Assembly (NCBI RefSeq): GCF_003367195.1
Contig: NZ_QRGO01000001.1
Location: 606,501 to 670,500 of the forward strand
Length of the DNA stretch: 64,000 nt
DNA from: Undibacter mobilis
GTDB lineage: Bacteria; Pseudomonadota; Alphaproteobacteria; Rhizobiales; Xanthobacteraceae
Reading direction: 5' to 3'
Under the pieces are notes generated by a model. That model worked only from the letters and a program-made list of their open reading frames with translations, was not told the DNA's origin and made no database searches. Shown here piece after piece: positions 36,820-44,816 of the stretch (its first letter is position 1; each line of letters begins with the position of its first letter). A program made the position numbers and the translations under genes.

Positions 36820-36833
36820 CGGACGGCAAACCC

Positions 36834-37388
36834 ATGGCCAAAGACCTCCTCATCCTCACCACCGGCGGCACCTTCGACAAGCGCTACCCGGAGGGGCAGT
36901 GGGTGACGGAATTCACCTTTCCGCCGGGCCAGGAATCGGCCGTCACCGAAATTCTCCGGCGCGCGCGCATGGCCCCGGAGGCTTTCGCCTGTGAGTGGCT
37001 GTTCGCCGAGGACTCCACCAAAATCACCGACGCGCAGCGCGACATCATCGCCAACCGCTGCGCCAGTGCGACGCAGCGGCGAATCGTCGTCACCCATGGC
37101 ACCGACACCATGACCCGGCGCATCGATCCCGAAACCGGCAAGGTGGCGGCCACGCCGAACACCGCGGCAACGATAGCCGCCCGCAAGCTGGACAAGACCG
37201 TCGTGCTCACCGGCGCTGCACAGCCGGCCGTGCTGCGCGACAGCGACACCGACTTCAATCTCGGGCTGGCAATCGGCGCGGCGCTCATGGCGCCACCAGG
37301 CGTCTATATTGCCATGAACGGGCTGGTCGCGCCGTGGGATGCCGTGGTCAAGACGGTCGTTGGCAGTTTCCGAAAATTCGAAGCGTGA
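36834..37388 (+). CDS. Asparaginase N-terminal-domain protein (short form)
   Basis: 184 residues. The two catalytic threonine motifs of L-asparaginases are present: LILTTGGTFDK at about 5-15 and VVTHGTDTM at about 88-96. PLP-independent hydrolysis of asparagine or a related amide is therefore possible. Only the N-terminal asparaginase domain is present; type I/II enzymes are about 320-350 residues, and the C-terminal domain is absent rather than frameshifted, since the next gene begins immediately. Short stand-alone forms are known in proteobacteria. It starts 14 bp after the IalB-like stop. Confidence 0.85.
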   Translation: MAKDLLILTTGGTFDKRYPEGQWVTEFTFPPGQESAVTEILRRARMAPEAFACEWLFAEDSTKITDAQRDIIANRCASATQRRIVVTHGTDTMTRRIDPETGKVAATPNTAATIAARKLDKTVVLTGAAQPAVLRDSDTDFNLGLAIGAALMAPPGVYIAMNGLVAPWDAVVKTVVGSFRKFEA

Positions 37389-37399
37389 GCCGATCGACC

Positions 37400-38380
37400 A
37401 TGGCGCTGTTCAGCATCGACGAACTTGAAACCACCAGCCGTCTTGTCTACCGACAGATGAAACCGACACCGCAATATGCTTGGCCGCTTCTGGCCGAGCG
37501 CACCGGCGCAACGGTCTGGGTCAAGCACGAAAACCACACGCCGGCCGGTGCCTTCAAGGTGCGCGGCGGCATTACCTTCATCGACTGGCTGAAGCGCTCG
37601 CATCCAGCCACGCCGGGCATTGTCACGGCGACGCGCGGCAATCACGGCCAGTCCCAGGCGCGCGCCGCAACCGCGGCCGGACTACGCGCGAAGATTTTGG
37701 TGCCGTTCGGCAACTCCGTCGAGAAGAATGCCGCGATGCGCGCCTTTGGCGCCGAGCTGATCGAGTTCGGCAGCGACTTCGACGAGGCCAAAGTCGAAGC
37801 GATGCGACTCGCGGAGACCGAAGGGCTCTTTCCGGTGCCGCCGTTTCACCGCGAACTGGCGCGCGGCGTCGCCACCTACGCGCTGGAATTCTTCAACGAG
37901 GCGCGCGATCTCGACACTGTCTATGTGCCTATCGGCTGCGGCTCCGGCATTTGCGGCGTCATCGCAGTGCGCGACGCGCTCGGTCTCAAGACCGAAGTCG
38001 TCGGCGTCGTCTCGACCGAGGCGCAATGCGCCAAGCTGTCCTTCGAAGCTGGCAAGCTCATCGAAACCAATTCAGCCAACACTATCGCCGATGGCATGGC
38101 GGTGCGCGTACCGGTGCAGGAGGCGTTCGACATCTATTCCAAAGGCGCGAGCCGCATTGTCGCCGTGAGCGACGAAGAGGTCGCCGAGGCGATGCGGATA
38201 CTCTATCGCGACACGCACAACATTGCCGAAGGCGCCGGTGCTGCGGCGCTTGCTGCATTGCTCAACGAGAAAGACCGGATGCGCGGCAAGAGAATCGGCA
38301 TCATCCTGTCCGGCGGCAATGTCGACCTGCCGCTCTATGCCCGAATCCTGAACGGCGATCTCAACAAGCCGGCACCATAA
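37400..38380 (+). CDS. Threonine/serine dehydratase-like PLP enzyme (fold type II)
   Basis: 326 residues. The Schiff-base lysine is in HTPAGAFKVRGGITFI near residue 53, the asparagine loop is ATRGNHGQSQARAA, and the phosphate-binding glycine loop is CGSGICGVIAV. It eliminates water or ammonia from a beta-hydroxy amino acid; threonine, serine, 3-hydroxyaspartate or a hydroxyectoine intermediate are all possible. ATG at 37400 is used, though a GTG at 37385 overlapping the previous stop by 4 bp is equally plausible. It forms a unit with the asparaginase-like gene and the following hydratase. Confidence 0.88.
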   Translation: MALFSIDELETTSRLVYRQMKPTPQYAWPLLAERTGATVWVKHENHTPAGAFKVRGGITFIDWLKRSHPATPGIVTATRGNHGQSQARAATAAGLRAKILVPFGNSVEKNAAMRAFGAELIEFGSDFDEAKVEAMRLAETEGLFPVPPFHRELARGVATYALEFFNEARDLDTVYVPIGCGSGICGVIAVRDALGLKTEVVGVVSTEAQCAKLSFEAGKLIETNSANTIADGMAVRVPVQEAFDIYSKGASRIVAVSDEEVAEAMRILYRDTHNIAEGAGAAALAALLNEKDRMRGKRIGIILSGGNVDLPLYARILNGDLNKPAP

Positions 38381-38398
38381 TCCGGAGGACTTGCGGCG

Positions 38399-39106
38399 AT
38401 GAACGCCTTCGACCATCCACTCATCAAGAAAGGCATGCCGCTGCAACTGGCCAAACGGCGCGCGCGCATCGCCGCCGGCGAGAAACCTCTCGGTTGGAAA
38501 GTGGGGCTCGGCGCGCCGGCGATGATGGAGAAACTCGGGCTGCAAGCGCCGATCGTCGGCTATCTGATGCAGAGCGCGCTGATCGCCTCCGGCGGCACGG
38601 CATCGCTCAAGGGCTATACGCGACCGGTCGCCGAGCCGGAAATTGCCGTGCGCATGGCGGCGACGCCGAAGCCCGGCGCCTCGTCCGACGAGGTGCGCGC
38701 CGCGATCAAGGAGATCATGCCGGCCATCGAGATCGCCGATATGGACGTGCTGCCGACACCGGACAATCTCGACGTCATCCTCGACGACGGTGTGTTCCAG
38801 CGCCACGTGATCATCGGTGACAAAACGCGCGCCGGCGGCAGCATCGCGAACCTGACGTCGCGCGTGACGCGGCGCGGCGCGCTCATCAACAGCACGACCG
38901 ATCCGGAAGCGCTCACGGGCAAGGTCGTCGACATCGTCGCCCATGTCGCGGCAACGCTGGCGGCTTACGGCGAGACGCTCCGGCCCGGCGACATCATCAT
39001 CACCGGCTCGATCACACCGCCGCAGATGCTGGATGCCGGCGACACGGATTTCGGTCACGCGCTCGAACCGGTCGGCGCGGTGAGTATCGCGTTCCGTCAC
39101 GACTAG
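38399..39106 (+). CDS. 2-keto-4-pentenoate hydratase / fumarylacetoacetate hydrolase-family protein
   Basis: 235 residues. Key blocks are GWKVGLGAPAMMEKLG, PVAEPEIAVRM (with the metal-binding Glu pair) and IEIADMDVLPTPDNLDVILDDG, ending FGHALEPVGAVSIAF. This is the MhpD-like branch, which hydrates 2-oxo-4-enoates in aromatic or amino-acid catabolism. It is 18 bp after the dehydratase, same operon. The real substrate is unknown. Confidence 0.85.
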   Translation: MNAFDHPLIKKGMPLQLAKRRARIAAGEKPLGWKVGLGAPAMMEKLGLQAPIVGYLMQSALIASGGTASLKGYTRPVAEPEIAVRMAATPKPGASSDEVRAAIKEIMPAIEIADMDVLPTPDNLDVILDDGVFQRHVIIGDKTRAGGSIANLTSRVTRRGALINSTTDPEALTGKVVDIVAHVAATLAAYGETLRPGDIIITGSITPPQMLDAGDTDFGHALEPVGAVSIAFRHD

Positions 39107-39177
39107 CGGCGCTTGATTTCCATCAAGGTTCTCCCGGAGGCCGCGACTATGGTCGCCGCCAACCGGAGGATTGAGCG

Positions 39178-39537
39178 ATGAAACAGTGGTCCACACATCT
39201 CGACGAGATCAAGGCGCTGATGCGTACCTTGCGCGGCGATACGCCGAACGTGATGAAGGCGTTCTCGGGCTTGGCGCAGGCTGCATCGACGCCGGCGGCG
39301 CTCGATGCCAAAGCCAAAGAGCTGATCGCGCTCGGCATCTCGGTGGCGATCCGCTGCGACGACTGCATCGGCTTCCACGTCAAGGCGGCACTCGATCATG
39401 GCGCGAGCCGCGAGGAGATCGTCGAGACGTTAGGCATGGCGATTTATATGGGCGCCGGGCCGTCGGTGATGTATGCCACCCACGCGCTCGAGGCCTACGA
39501 GCAATTGAAGCCGGAAGCCGCCAGCACCGCGGCGTGA
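39178..39537 (+). CDS. Carboxymuconolactone decarboxylase-family / AhpD-like protein
   Basis: 119 residues, all helical. The redox/proton-relay motif CDDCIGFHVKAALDHGASREEIVET at about residues 60-84 has the CxxC...H arrangement of AhpD-type proteins. ALDAKAKELIALGISVAIRC precedes it. Possible peroxidase-supporting thiol activity; the exact role is unknown. It is 71 bp after the hydratase and may be transcribed separately. Confidence 0.9.
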   Translation: MKQWSTHLDEIKALMRTLRGDTPNVMKAFSGLAQAASTPAALDAKAKELIALGISVAIRCDDCIGFHVKAALDHGASREEIVETLGMAIYMGAGPSVMYATHALEAYEQLKPEAASTAA

Positions 39538-39570
39538 CGGCATCGCCCGGCGGCGGCGACAACAAGATAC

Positions 39571-39599
39571 GGCCCCACAACGGACGGCGTTGCGGGGCC
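39571..39599. terminator. Hairpin between convergent AhpD-like and TRAP-binding-protein genes
   Basis: GGCCCCACAACG and CGTTGCGGGGCC form 11 of 12 pairs around a five-base loop in the 78-bp gap between two convergent stops. There is no long T-tract, so it is likely a bidirectional terminator by position and stem strength. Confidence 0.6.
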
Positions 39600-39615
39600 G
39601 CTTCTCATTCAGACC

Positions 39616-40704
39616 TCAGGAGCGCGTGCGCATCCTGACCTGGAAGCTGTCGAAACCGAGCTCCGCGACCTGCAGCCAGGCATAGGAGTTCGAGCGGAAC
39701 GGCACCAGACTTTCATACATCGTCTTGAAGTGCGGATTGGTCTTGGACAGGTCATCGTAAATGGCGTTCGCCGCCTTGTAGCAATCCTCAAGCACAGGCT
39801 GCGGGAATGCGCGCAGCTGCGCGCCGGCCGCAATGAGCCGCAACAGCGCCTGCGGATTGACGGCGTCGTACTTCGACAGCGTCCAGATCCACGCATCGTT
39901 CGAAGCCGTGATGATGGCGGACTGGTAGTGCTTCGGCAGTTCGTTCCATTTGGCCATGTTGACGAGGTTGTGGGCCTGGCCGCAGCCTTCCCACCAGCCG
40001 GGATAGTAATAGTACTTCGCGACTTTCACGAAGCCGAGCTTCTCATCGTCGTAAGGCCCGACCCATTCGGCCGCATCGATCGTGCCCTTCTCGAGCGCGG
40101 GATAGATATCGCCGGCCGCGATCTGCTGCGGCACCGTACCGAGCTTCGACAGGATCATGCCGGCGAAGCCGCCGACGCGGAATTTCAACCCCTTGAGATC
40201 TTCGGTGGTGTTGATCTCCTTGCGGAACCAGCCGCCCATCTGCGCGCCGGTGTTGCCGGCGGCGAAGCCGATGCAGTTGAATTCCTTGAGCAGGTTGTTG
40301 AGCAATTCCTCGCCGCCGCCGTGGCGGACCCAGGAAATCATCATGCGCGGATTGAGCCCGAAGGGCAGCGCCGTGCCGAAGGTGAAAGCCGGATTTTTAC
40401 CGAAGTAGTAGTAGAGCGCGGTGTTACCCATCTCCACCGTGCCATTCTGCACGGCATCGAGCACTTGCAATCCAGGCACGATTTCGCCAGCCGCGAACGG
40501 CTGCACCTGGAATTTGTTGTCGGTGATCTCGCCGATCCGCTTGGCGAAATACTCGCAGCCTCCGTACAGCGTATCCAGCGACTTCGGCCAACTGGCCGTC
40601 AGCCGCCATTTAATGGTCGGCGACGATTGGGCAATGGCAGGCGCAGCGATGGCCGAACCGGCGATCCCAGCGCCGGCGGCTTTCAGGAATTGACGACGTT
40701 TCAT
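39616..40704 (-). CDS. TRAP transporter solute-binding protein (DctP family)
   Basis: 362 residues. It has a twin-arginine signal (MKRRQFLKAAGAGIAGSAIAAPAIAQ). Typical DctP features follow: WRLTASWPKSLDTLYGGCEYFAKRI, FRVGGFAGMILSKLGTVPQQIAAGDIYPALEKGTIDAAEW with the substrate-binding Arg and the ALEKGTIDAAEWVGP signature. This is the keto-acid/sugar-acid-like DctP branch. The membrane subunits (DctQ/DctM) are not in the window, so it is an orphan here. Confidence 0.93.
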   Translation of the reverse strand: MKRRQFLKAAGAGIAGSAIAAPAIAQSSPTIKWRLTASWPKSLDTLYGGCEYFAKRIGEITDNKFQVQPFAAGEIVPGLQVLDAVQNGTVEMGNTALYYYFGKNPAFTFGTALPFGLNPRMMISWVRHGGGEELLNNLLKEFNCIGFAAGNTGAQMGGWFRKEINTTEDLKGLKFRVGGFAGMILSKLGTVPQQIAAGDIYPALEKGTIDAAEWVGPYDDEKLGFVKVAKYYYYPGWWEGCGQAHNLVNMAKWNELPKHYQSAIITASNDAWIWTLSKYDAVNPQALLRLIAAGAQLRAFPQPVLEDCYKAANAIYDDLSKTNPHFKTMYESLVPFRSNSYAWLQVAELGFDSFQVRMRTRS

Positions 40705-41006
40705 GGCGAGTCCCCTCTGTTGAACCGGTCCGCCGACCCGAGGGATTTCAGCCGTGATTGGCCGTTCTTATTGTCCGACTGCTATTTCCGAGAGCGCATT
40801 CCCATTCCGCATTTCATATTCTTTATTGCGTATTCCGACTTCCGCAGTCACCCACGAGCCGGCGCGGCGGCGCCAATCTTAGGGTTTTCCCGAGAAAGCG
40901 AAAGCCGAAGAATTGTTTGCAGTGCGGGAGCAATTGTCCAGACCGGCTGGTCAAATGCAGAAGTCCACGCCATAAGCGCCCTGCTTTTGTTTATGGCGAA
41001 AGACGA
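40705..41006. other. Divergent intergenic region, nothing assigned
   Basis: 302 bp between the TRAP binding protein and a methyltransferase-like gene. The section at about 40785-40840 is AT-richer (promoter-like), but I see no certain promoter, operator or RNA gene. Confidence 0.4.
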
Positions 41007-41684
41007 ATGCTTCCCTGGAAAGTTCTCGACACGGCCAAGGTGCCCGGCGGCAGGAGCGAACTGCGCCTAAAGCAGCGCGGCAGCGAATTCGTCATCATGC
41101 TCGACAAACAGGAGCTGATGAGCAGCCGGCTCAGCGCGACCGAGCAGGCGCTGGCGACCATGGGCTGCGATAGCATCAAATTGCGCGACAGGCCGCGCGT
41201 ACTGATCGGCGGTCTCGGCATGGGCTTCACCTTGCGCGCCGCATTGAAGGTTCTCGGCGACAAGGCCGAGATCGCCGTGGCCGAGCTGGTGCCGGCGGTG
41301 GTCGCCTGGGCGCGCGGCCCGATGGCGGAGCTGTTTGGCGGCAGCCTGACCGATCCGCGCGTCACCATCCACGAAACCGATGTCGGCGAACTGATCCGTG
41401 CCAAGCGGGTCGTCTATGACGCCATTCTGCTCGATGTGGACAATGGCCCCGAAGGCCTGACGCGCACGGCCAACGACGCGCTGTACGATACAAAAGGTCT
41501 CGCCGCCGCACATAAGGCGCTGCGCCCGGGCGGCGTGCTCGCGGTGTGGTCATCGGCACCCGATCCGAAATTCACGGCGCGGCTGAAAAAGACCGGCTTT
41601 GCCGTCAAGGAAAACCCCTTGCGCGCCAAAGGTCCGCAAGGCGGCGCCAAACACTTCATCTGGACGGCCACCAAAGGCGCGTAG
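41007..41684 (+). CDS. Spermidine synthase-like / class I methyltransferase-fold protein
   Basis: 225 residues. The core RPRVLIGGLGMGFTLRAALKVLGDKAEIAVAELVPAVVAWARGPMAELFGG matches the glycine-rich loop and acidic residue (AVAEL) of spermidine-synthase-like enzymes. YDAILLDVDNGPEGL is the post-loop DxD-type motif, and LRPGGVLAVWSSAPD is the typical beta-5 region. It would use decarboxylated SAM or SAM; the substrate is unknown. The start at 41007 gives a protein-like N-terminus, and the upstream open frame is not coding. Confidence 0.85.
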   Translation: MLPWKVLDTAKVPGGRSELRLKQRGSEFVIMLDKQELMSSRLSATEQALATMGCDSIKLRDRPRVLIGGLGMGFTLRAALKVLGDKAEIAVAELVPAVVAWARGPMAELFGGSLTDPRVTIHETDVGELIRAKRVVYDAILLDVDNGPEGLTRTANDALYDTKGLAAAHKALRPGGVLAVWSSAPDPKFTARLKKTGFAVKENPLRAKGPQGGAKHFIWTATKGA

Positions 41685-41769
41685 GGCCACCCTCGCCAAA
41701 TCGCCTTATTGTGCCTATCTCTTGGGGGCCGCTCGCTGCATGATGCGGACTTCTCAGGAGATTTTGGCC

Positions 41770-43191
41770 ATGGACCCCGCTGCTTCCTCTTTGATCGACC
41801 GCGCCGGGCTCGACAAGGCCAAGGTGCGCGAACTCACCAGCCGCGGCCTCGAAGGTGCCGACGACGGCGAACTGTTCCTCGAATACAAGCAGACCGAGGC
41901 GCTCGCTTTCGACAATGGTCGCCTCAAGCAGGCGACTTATGACACGACGCAGGGCTTCGGCCTGCGCGCCGTCAAGGACGAAGCCGTCGGCTATGCCCAC
42001 GCCTCGGACCTCTCCGAAGGCGCACTGGCCCGCGCCGCCGATGCCGTGCGCGCGGTGAAGGGCGGCTACACGGGGACCTATGCGGAAGCGCCGGGCCGCA
42101 CCAACCGCAAACTCTATGACGACGTGAACCCGCTCGGCACTCCGGCCTTCGACCAGAAGGTCAAGCTGCTCGAGACCATCGACGCCTATGCTCGCGCCAA
42201 GGACCCGCGCGTGCGGCAGGTGACGGCGAGCATCGCCGCGACCTGGCAGGTGGTGGAAATTCTGCGCGCCGACGGCGAGACCTATCGCGATATCCGCCCG
42301 CTGGTGCGCCTCAACGTCTCGGTTGTCGCCGGCGACGGCGACCGTCAGGAGACCGGCAGCTACGGCGTCGGCGGCCGCGAAGGCTACGAGCGATTCATCG
42401 AGCCGTCGATGTGGCAGACGGCAGTCGATGAAGCCGTGCGCCAGGCGATGGTCAACCTCACCGCCGTAGCCGCGCCGGCCGGCGAAATGGATGTCGTGCT
42501 CGCGTCCGGCTGGCCGGGCGTGATGCTGCATGAAGCCGTGGGGCACGGCCTCGAAGGCGATTTCAATCGCAAGAAAACATCCGCCTTTGCCGGCCTGATG
42601 GGCCAGCAGGTCGCCGCCAAGGGCGTCACCGTCATCGACGATGGCACCGTGCAGCAGCGCCGCGGCTCGCTCACCATCGACGACGAAGGCACGCCGACCA
42701 ACCGCACCGTGCTGATCGAGGACGGCATCCTCGTCGGTTACATGCAGGACCGCCAGAACGCGCGGCTGATGGGCATGAAACCGACCGGCAATGGTCGGCG
42801 TGAATCTCATGCCCATGTGCCGATGCCGCGCATGACCAACACCGCGATGCTCGCCGGCGACAAAGATCCGGCCGAGATCATCGCCTCGGTGAAGAACGGT
42901 CTCTATGCCGTCAACTTCGGCGGCGGCCAGGTCGATATCACCTCGGGCAAATACGTGTTCCAGTGCACCGAGGCTTACAAAATCGAGAACGGCAAGGTCA
43001 CGGCGCCGGTGAAGGGCGCCATGTTGATCGGCAACGGGCCGACCGACCTGCATCGCATCGGCATGATCGGCAATGACTTTGCGCTCGATCCGGGTATCGG
43101 TACCTGCGGCAAGAACGGTCAGGGTGTGCCGGTCGGCGTGGGTCAGCCGTCGCTGCGCATGGACAAGATCACAGTCGGCGGCACGGCGTAA
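41770..43191 (+). CDS. tldD: Metalloprotease TldD
   Basis: 473 residues. The zinc motif HExxxH is in MLHEAVGHGLEGDFNRKKTSAFAGLMG near residue 257, with GIGTCGKNGQGVPVGVGQPSLRMDKITVGG at the C-terminus. TldD pairs with TldE/PmbA to proteolyse unfolded or modified peptides such as CcdA and microcin B17 precursor; the partner is outside the window. ATG at 41770 follows AGGAG. The lepB gene starts 4 bp after the stop. Confidence 0.95.
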   Translation: MDPAASSLIDRAGLDKAKVRELTSRGLEGADDGELFLEYKQTEALAFDNGRLKQATYDTTQGFGLRAVKDEAVGYAHASDLSEGALARAADAVRAVKGGYTGTYAEAPGRTNRKLYDDVNPLGTPAFDQKVKLLETIDAYARAKDPRVRQVTASIAATWQVVEILRADGETYRDIRPLVRLNVSVVAGDGDRQETGSYGVGGREGYERFIEPSMWQTAVDEAVRQAMVNLTAVAAPAGEMDVVLASGWPGVMLHEAVGHGLEGDFNRKKTSAFAGLMGQQVAAKGVTVIDDGTVQQRRGSLTIDDEGTPTNRTVLIEDGILVGYMQDRQNARLMGMKPTGNGRRESHAHVPMPRMTNTAMLAGDKDPAEIIASVKNGLYAVNFGGGQVDITSGKYVFQCTEAYKIENGKVTAPVKGAMLIGNGPTDLHRIGMIGNDFALDPGIGTCGKNGQGVPVGVGQPSLRMDKITVGGTA

Positions 43192-43195
43192 CGCC

Positions 43196-43972
43196 ATGAG
43201 CGAGACGTCGCAGGCCGGCACAAAACCCTCGCGAGCGCGCGCGCTCGCCAAAGGCATTGTCGATATCGTGTCGATCCTGCTCGTGGTGACGGTCGCCAAG
43301 ACTGCGCTCGCCGAACCGTTCTATGTGCCATCGGGTTCGATGGAGCCGACGCTCATGATCGGTGACGAACTGCTCGCCACCAAGTTCGCCTATGGCTACA
43401 GCACGGCGTCGCTGCCCTCTTTCGTCTCGCTGCCGCAGAGCGAACGCCTGTTCGGTGCGCTGCCCAAGCGCGGTGACGTGGTCGTGTTCCGCTGGCCCGG
43501 CGACCGCAGCCAGGCCTGGGTCAAGCGCGTCATCGCTCTTCCCGGCGATCATGTGCGGCTCGAGCGCGGCACCGTCTTCATCAACGGCGAAGCGGCAACG
43601 CTGACACCGGACGGCATCGGCCAGGCCGAGAACGAGGACGGCTCGCAGGCCCCGGCCGCGCGCTATATCGAGACGCTGCCCGGCGGGCGCAAACACATCG
43701 TTTTCAAGCTGACCGCGTTCAATCCGCTCGACAACATGTCGGACACCGTCGTGCCGGCCGGCCATGTCTTTGTCATGGGCGACAACCGCGACAACTCCGC
43801 CGACTCGCGCGTGGCGCTCAAGGCCGGCGGCGTCGGCATGCTGCCGACCGCCAATCTCATCGGCCGTGTCGATGCCATCGTCGGTTCATGGGATCTGGGC
43901 ATGAAGAACCAGCCGGTCTGGACCTGGCCGAAGGGTCTGCGCCTGTCGCGGTTCTTCAGCGGCGTGGAGTAA
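43196..43972 (+). CDS. lepB: Signal peptidase I
   Basis: 258 residues. One N-terminal membrane helix (GIVDIVSILLVVTVAKTALA) anchors it; the catalytic Ser is in YVPSGSMEPTLMIGDELLATKFAYG, the catalytic Lys in WVKRVIALPGDHVRLERG, and box E is HVFVMGDNRDNSADSR. It cleaves Sec signal peptides on the periplasmic face. A single helix rather than two is usual for alphaproteobacterial LepB. It is tightly linked to tldD. Confidence 0.96.
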   Translation: MSETSQAGTKPSRARALAKGIVDIVSILLVVTVAKTALAEPFYVPSGSMEPTLMIGDELLATKFAYGYSTASLPSFVSLPQSERLFGALPKRGDVVVFRWPGDRSQAWVKRVIALPGDHVRLERGTVFINGEAATLTPDGIGQAENEDGSQAPAARYIETLPGGRKHIVFKLTAFNPLDNMSDTVVPAGHVFVMGDNRDNSADSRVALKAGGVGMLPTANLIGRVDAIVGSWDLGMKNQPVWTWPKGLRLSRFFSGVE

Positions 43973-43997
43973 CGGCGCGCCGCTTCGGGATGGCGGA

Positions 43998-44567
43998 TTA
44001 CCTCACCACCCCTGAAATGCAGCACGGTTTCTGCCGCGGCCGGGTGATCTTATCCTTCAGGAAACAGCGCGCCGACGCGCCGATATAACCGGGCCGCACA
44101 TAGGTCCAGGCCCGGCATTTGTTGTCTGCCGAGCAGGCCTGCCCGCAGGCCGCGCCGACCGGATCCGCCGGCAGTTCGAAATCGCGATAGTCACCGCCCA
44201 GACGATCGATGGAAAATTCAGTGGTGCCGAGGCGCGGTTCGACGACGCCGGCACCCTTCACGCCGGAAACGCAGCAAGCGTCATCATTGCGCGGCGGCAC
44301 CTTGTTCTTGAGCCAGCAGGTCGCCATGGCATTGGCCGTGCGCGGATAGGAAAAACTCCAGGCTAGACAGCGGGAATCGCGCTCGCAGCGCGCGGCGCAG
44401 ACTTCCGGATCGCCGGTCCTGATCTCGAACTTGGAATAGTCGCCGCCGCGCCGGTCGAAGCCGGACTGGGCCTGTACGGCTCCCGATGACAGCAACGCAA
44501 CGGCCAGCGCGGCGAACAAAACGGCCGCACGCCACATCATCCCGGTCGGTTTGAGCCACAGTCTCAT
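43998..44567 (-). CDS. Secreted protein with two PAN/Apple-like domains
   Basis: 189 residues. The signal peptide is MRLWLKPTGMMWRAAVLFAALAVALLSSGAVQAQ. Two similar domains follow, each beginning FDRRGGDYSKFEI / IDRLGGDYRDFEL and carrying paired Cys blocks (CAARCERDSRCLAWSF; CGQACSADNKCRAWTYV) and CC-SGV endings, typical PAN_4/Apple modules that bind sugars or proteins. The function is unknown. It converges on lepB, and a divergent membrane glycosyltransferase-like gene lies upstream. Confidence 0.85.
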   Translation of the reverse strand: MRLWLKPTGMMWRAAVLFAALAVALLSSGAVQAQSGFDRRGGDYSKFEIRTGDPEVCAARCERDSRCLAWSFSYPRTANAMATCWLKNKVPPRNDDACCVSGVKGAGVVEPRLGTTEFSIDRLGGDYRDFELPADPVGAACGQACSADNKCRAWTYVRPGYIGASARCFLKDKITRPRQKPCCISGVVR

Positions 44568-44816
44568 GCCGGCCTGCAATCTACGTGCCCCACCTGGAGT
44601 ATCGGCTTCCGCTGTCTGCGTTGCCAGCGCCCGCGCAACTAATTGTGCAGGTGCAGCATGACAGATGCCACAGAACAAGACAAAATCCTCATCACGACGA
44701 TGGGAGGACGTCCTGCCGGGTACCCGCCTGTCGCCGCGGCCGATCATCGCGGCCGGACCGTGCGAACCAACGCATGGCCTGACGCGAGCCTGGCGCTGCG
44801 GCGTCCCGAGGCCCCA

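Noticed and set aside
36834..37388. Frameshifted or truncated asparaginase pseudogene
   Set aside because: The frame ends cleanly, the next gene starts at once, and no remnant of the C-terminal domain follows; short forms are known as a family.
41656..43299. Minus-strand open frame of about 547 codons
   Set aside because: Antisense to tldD, whose zinc motif and start are unambiguous.
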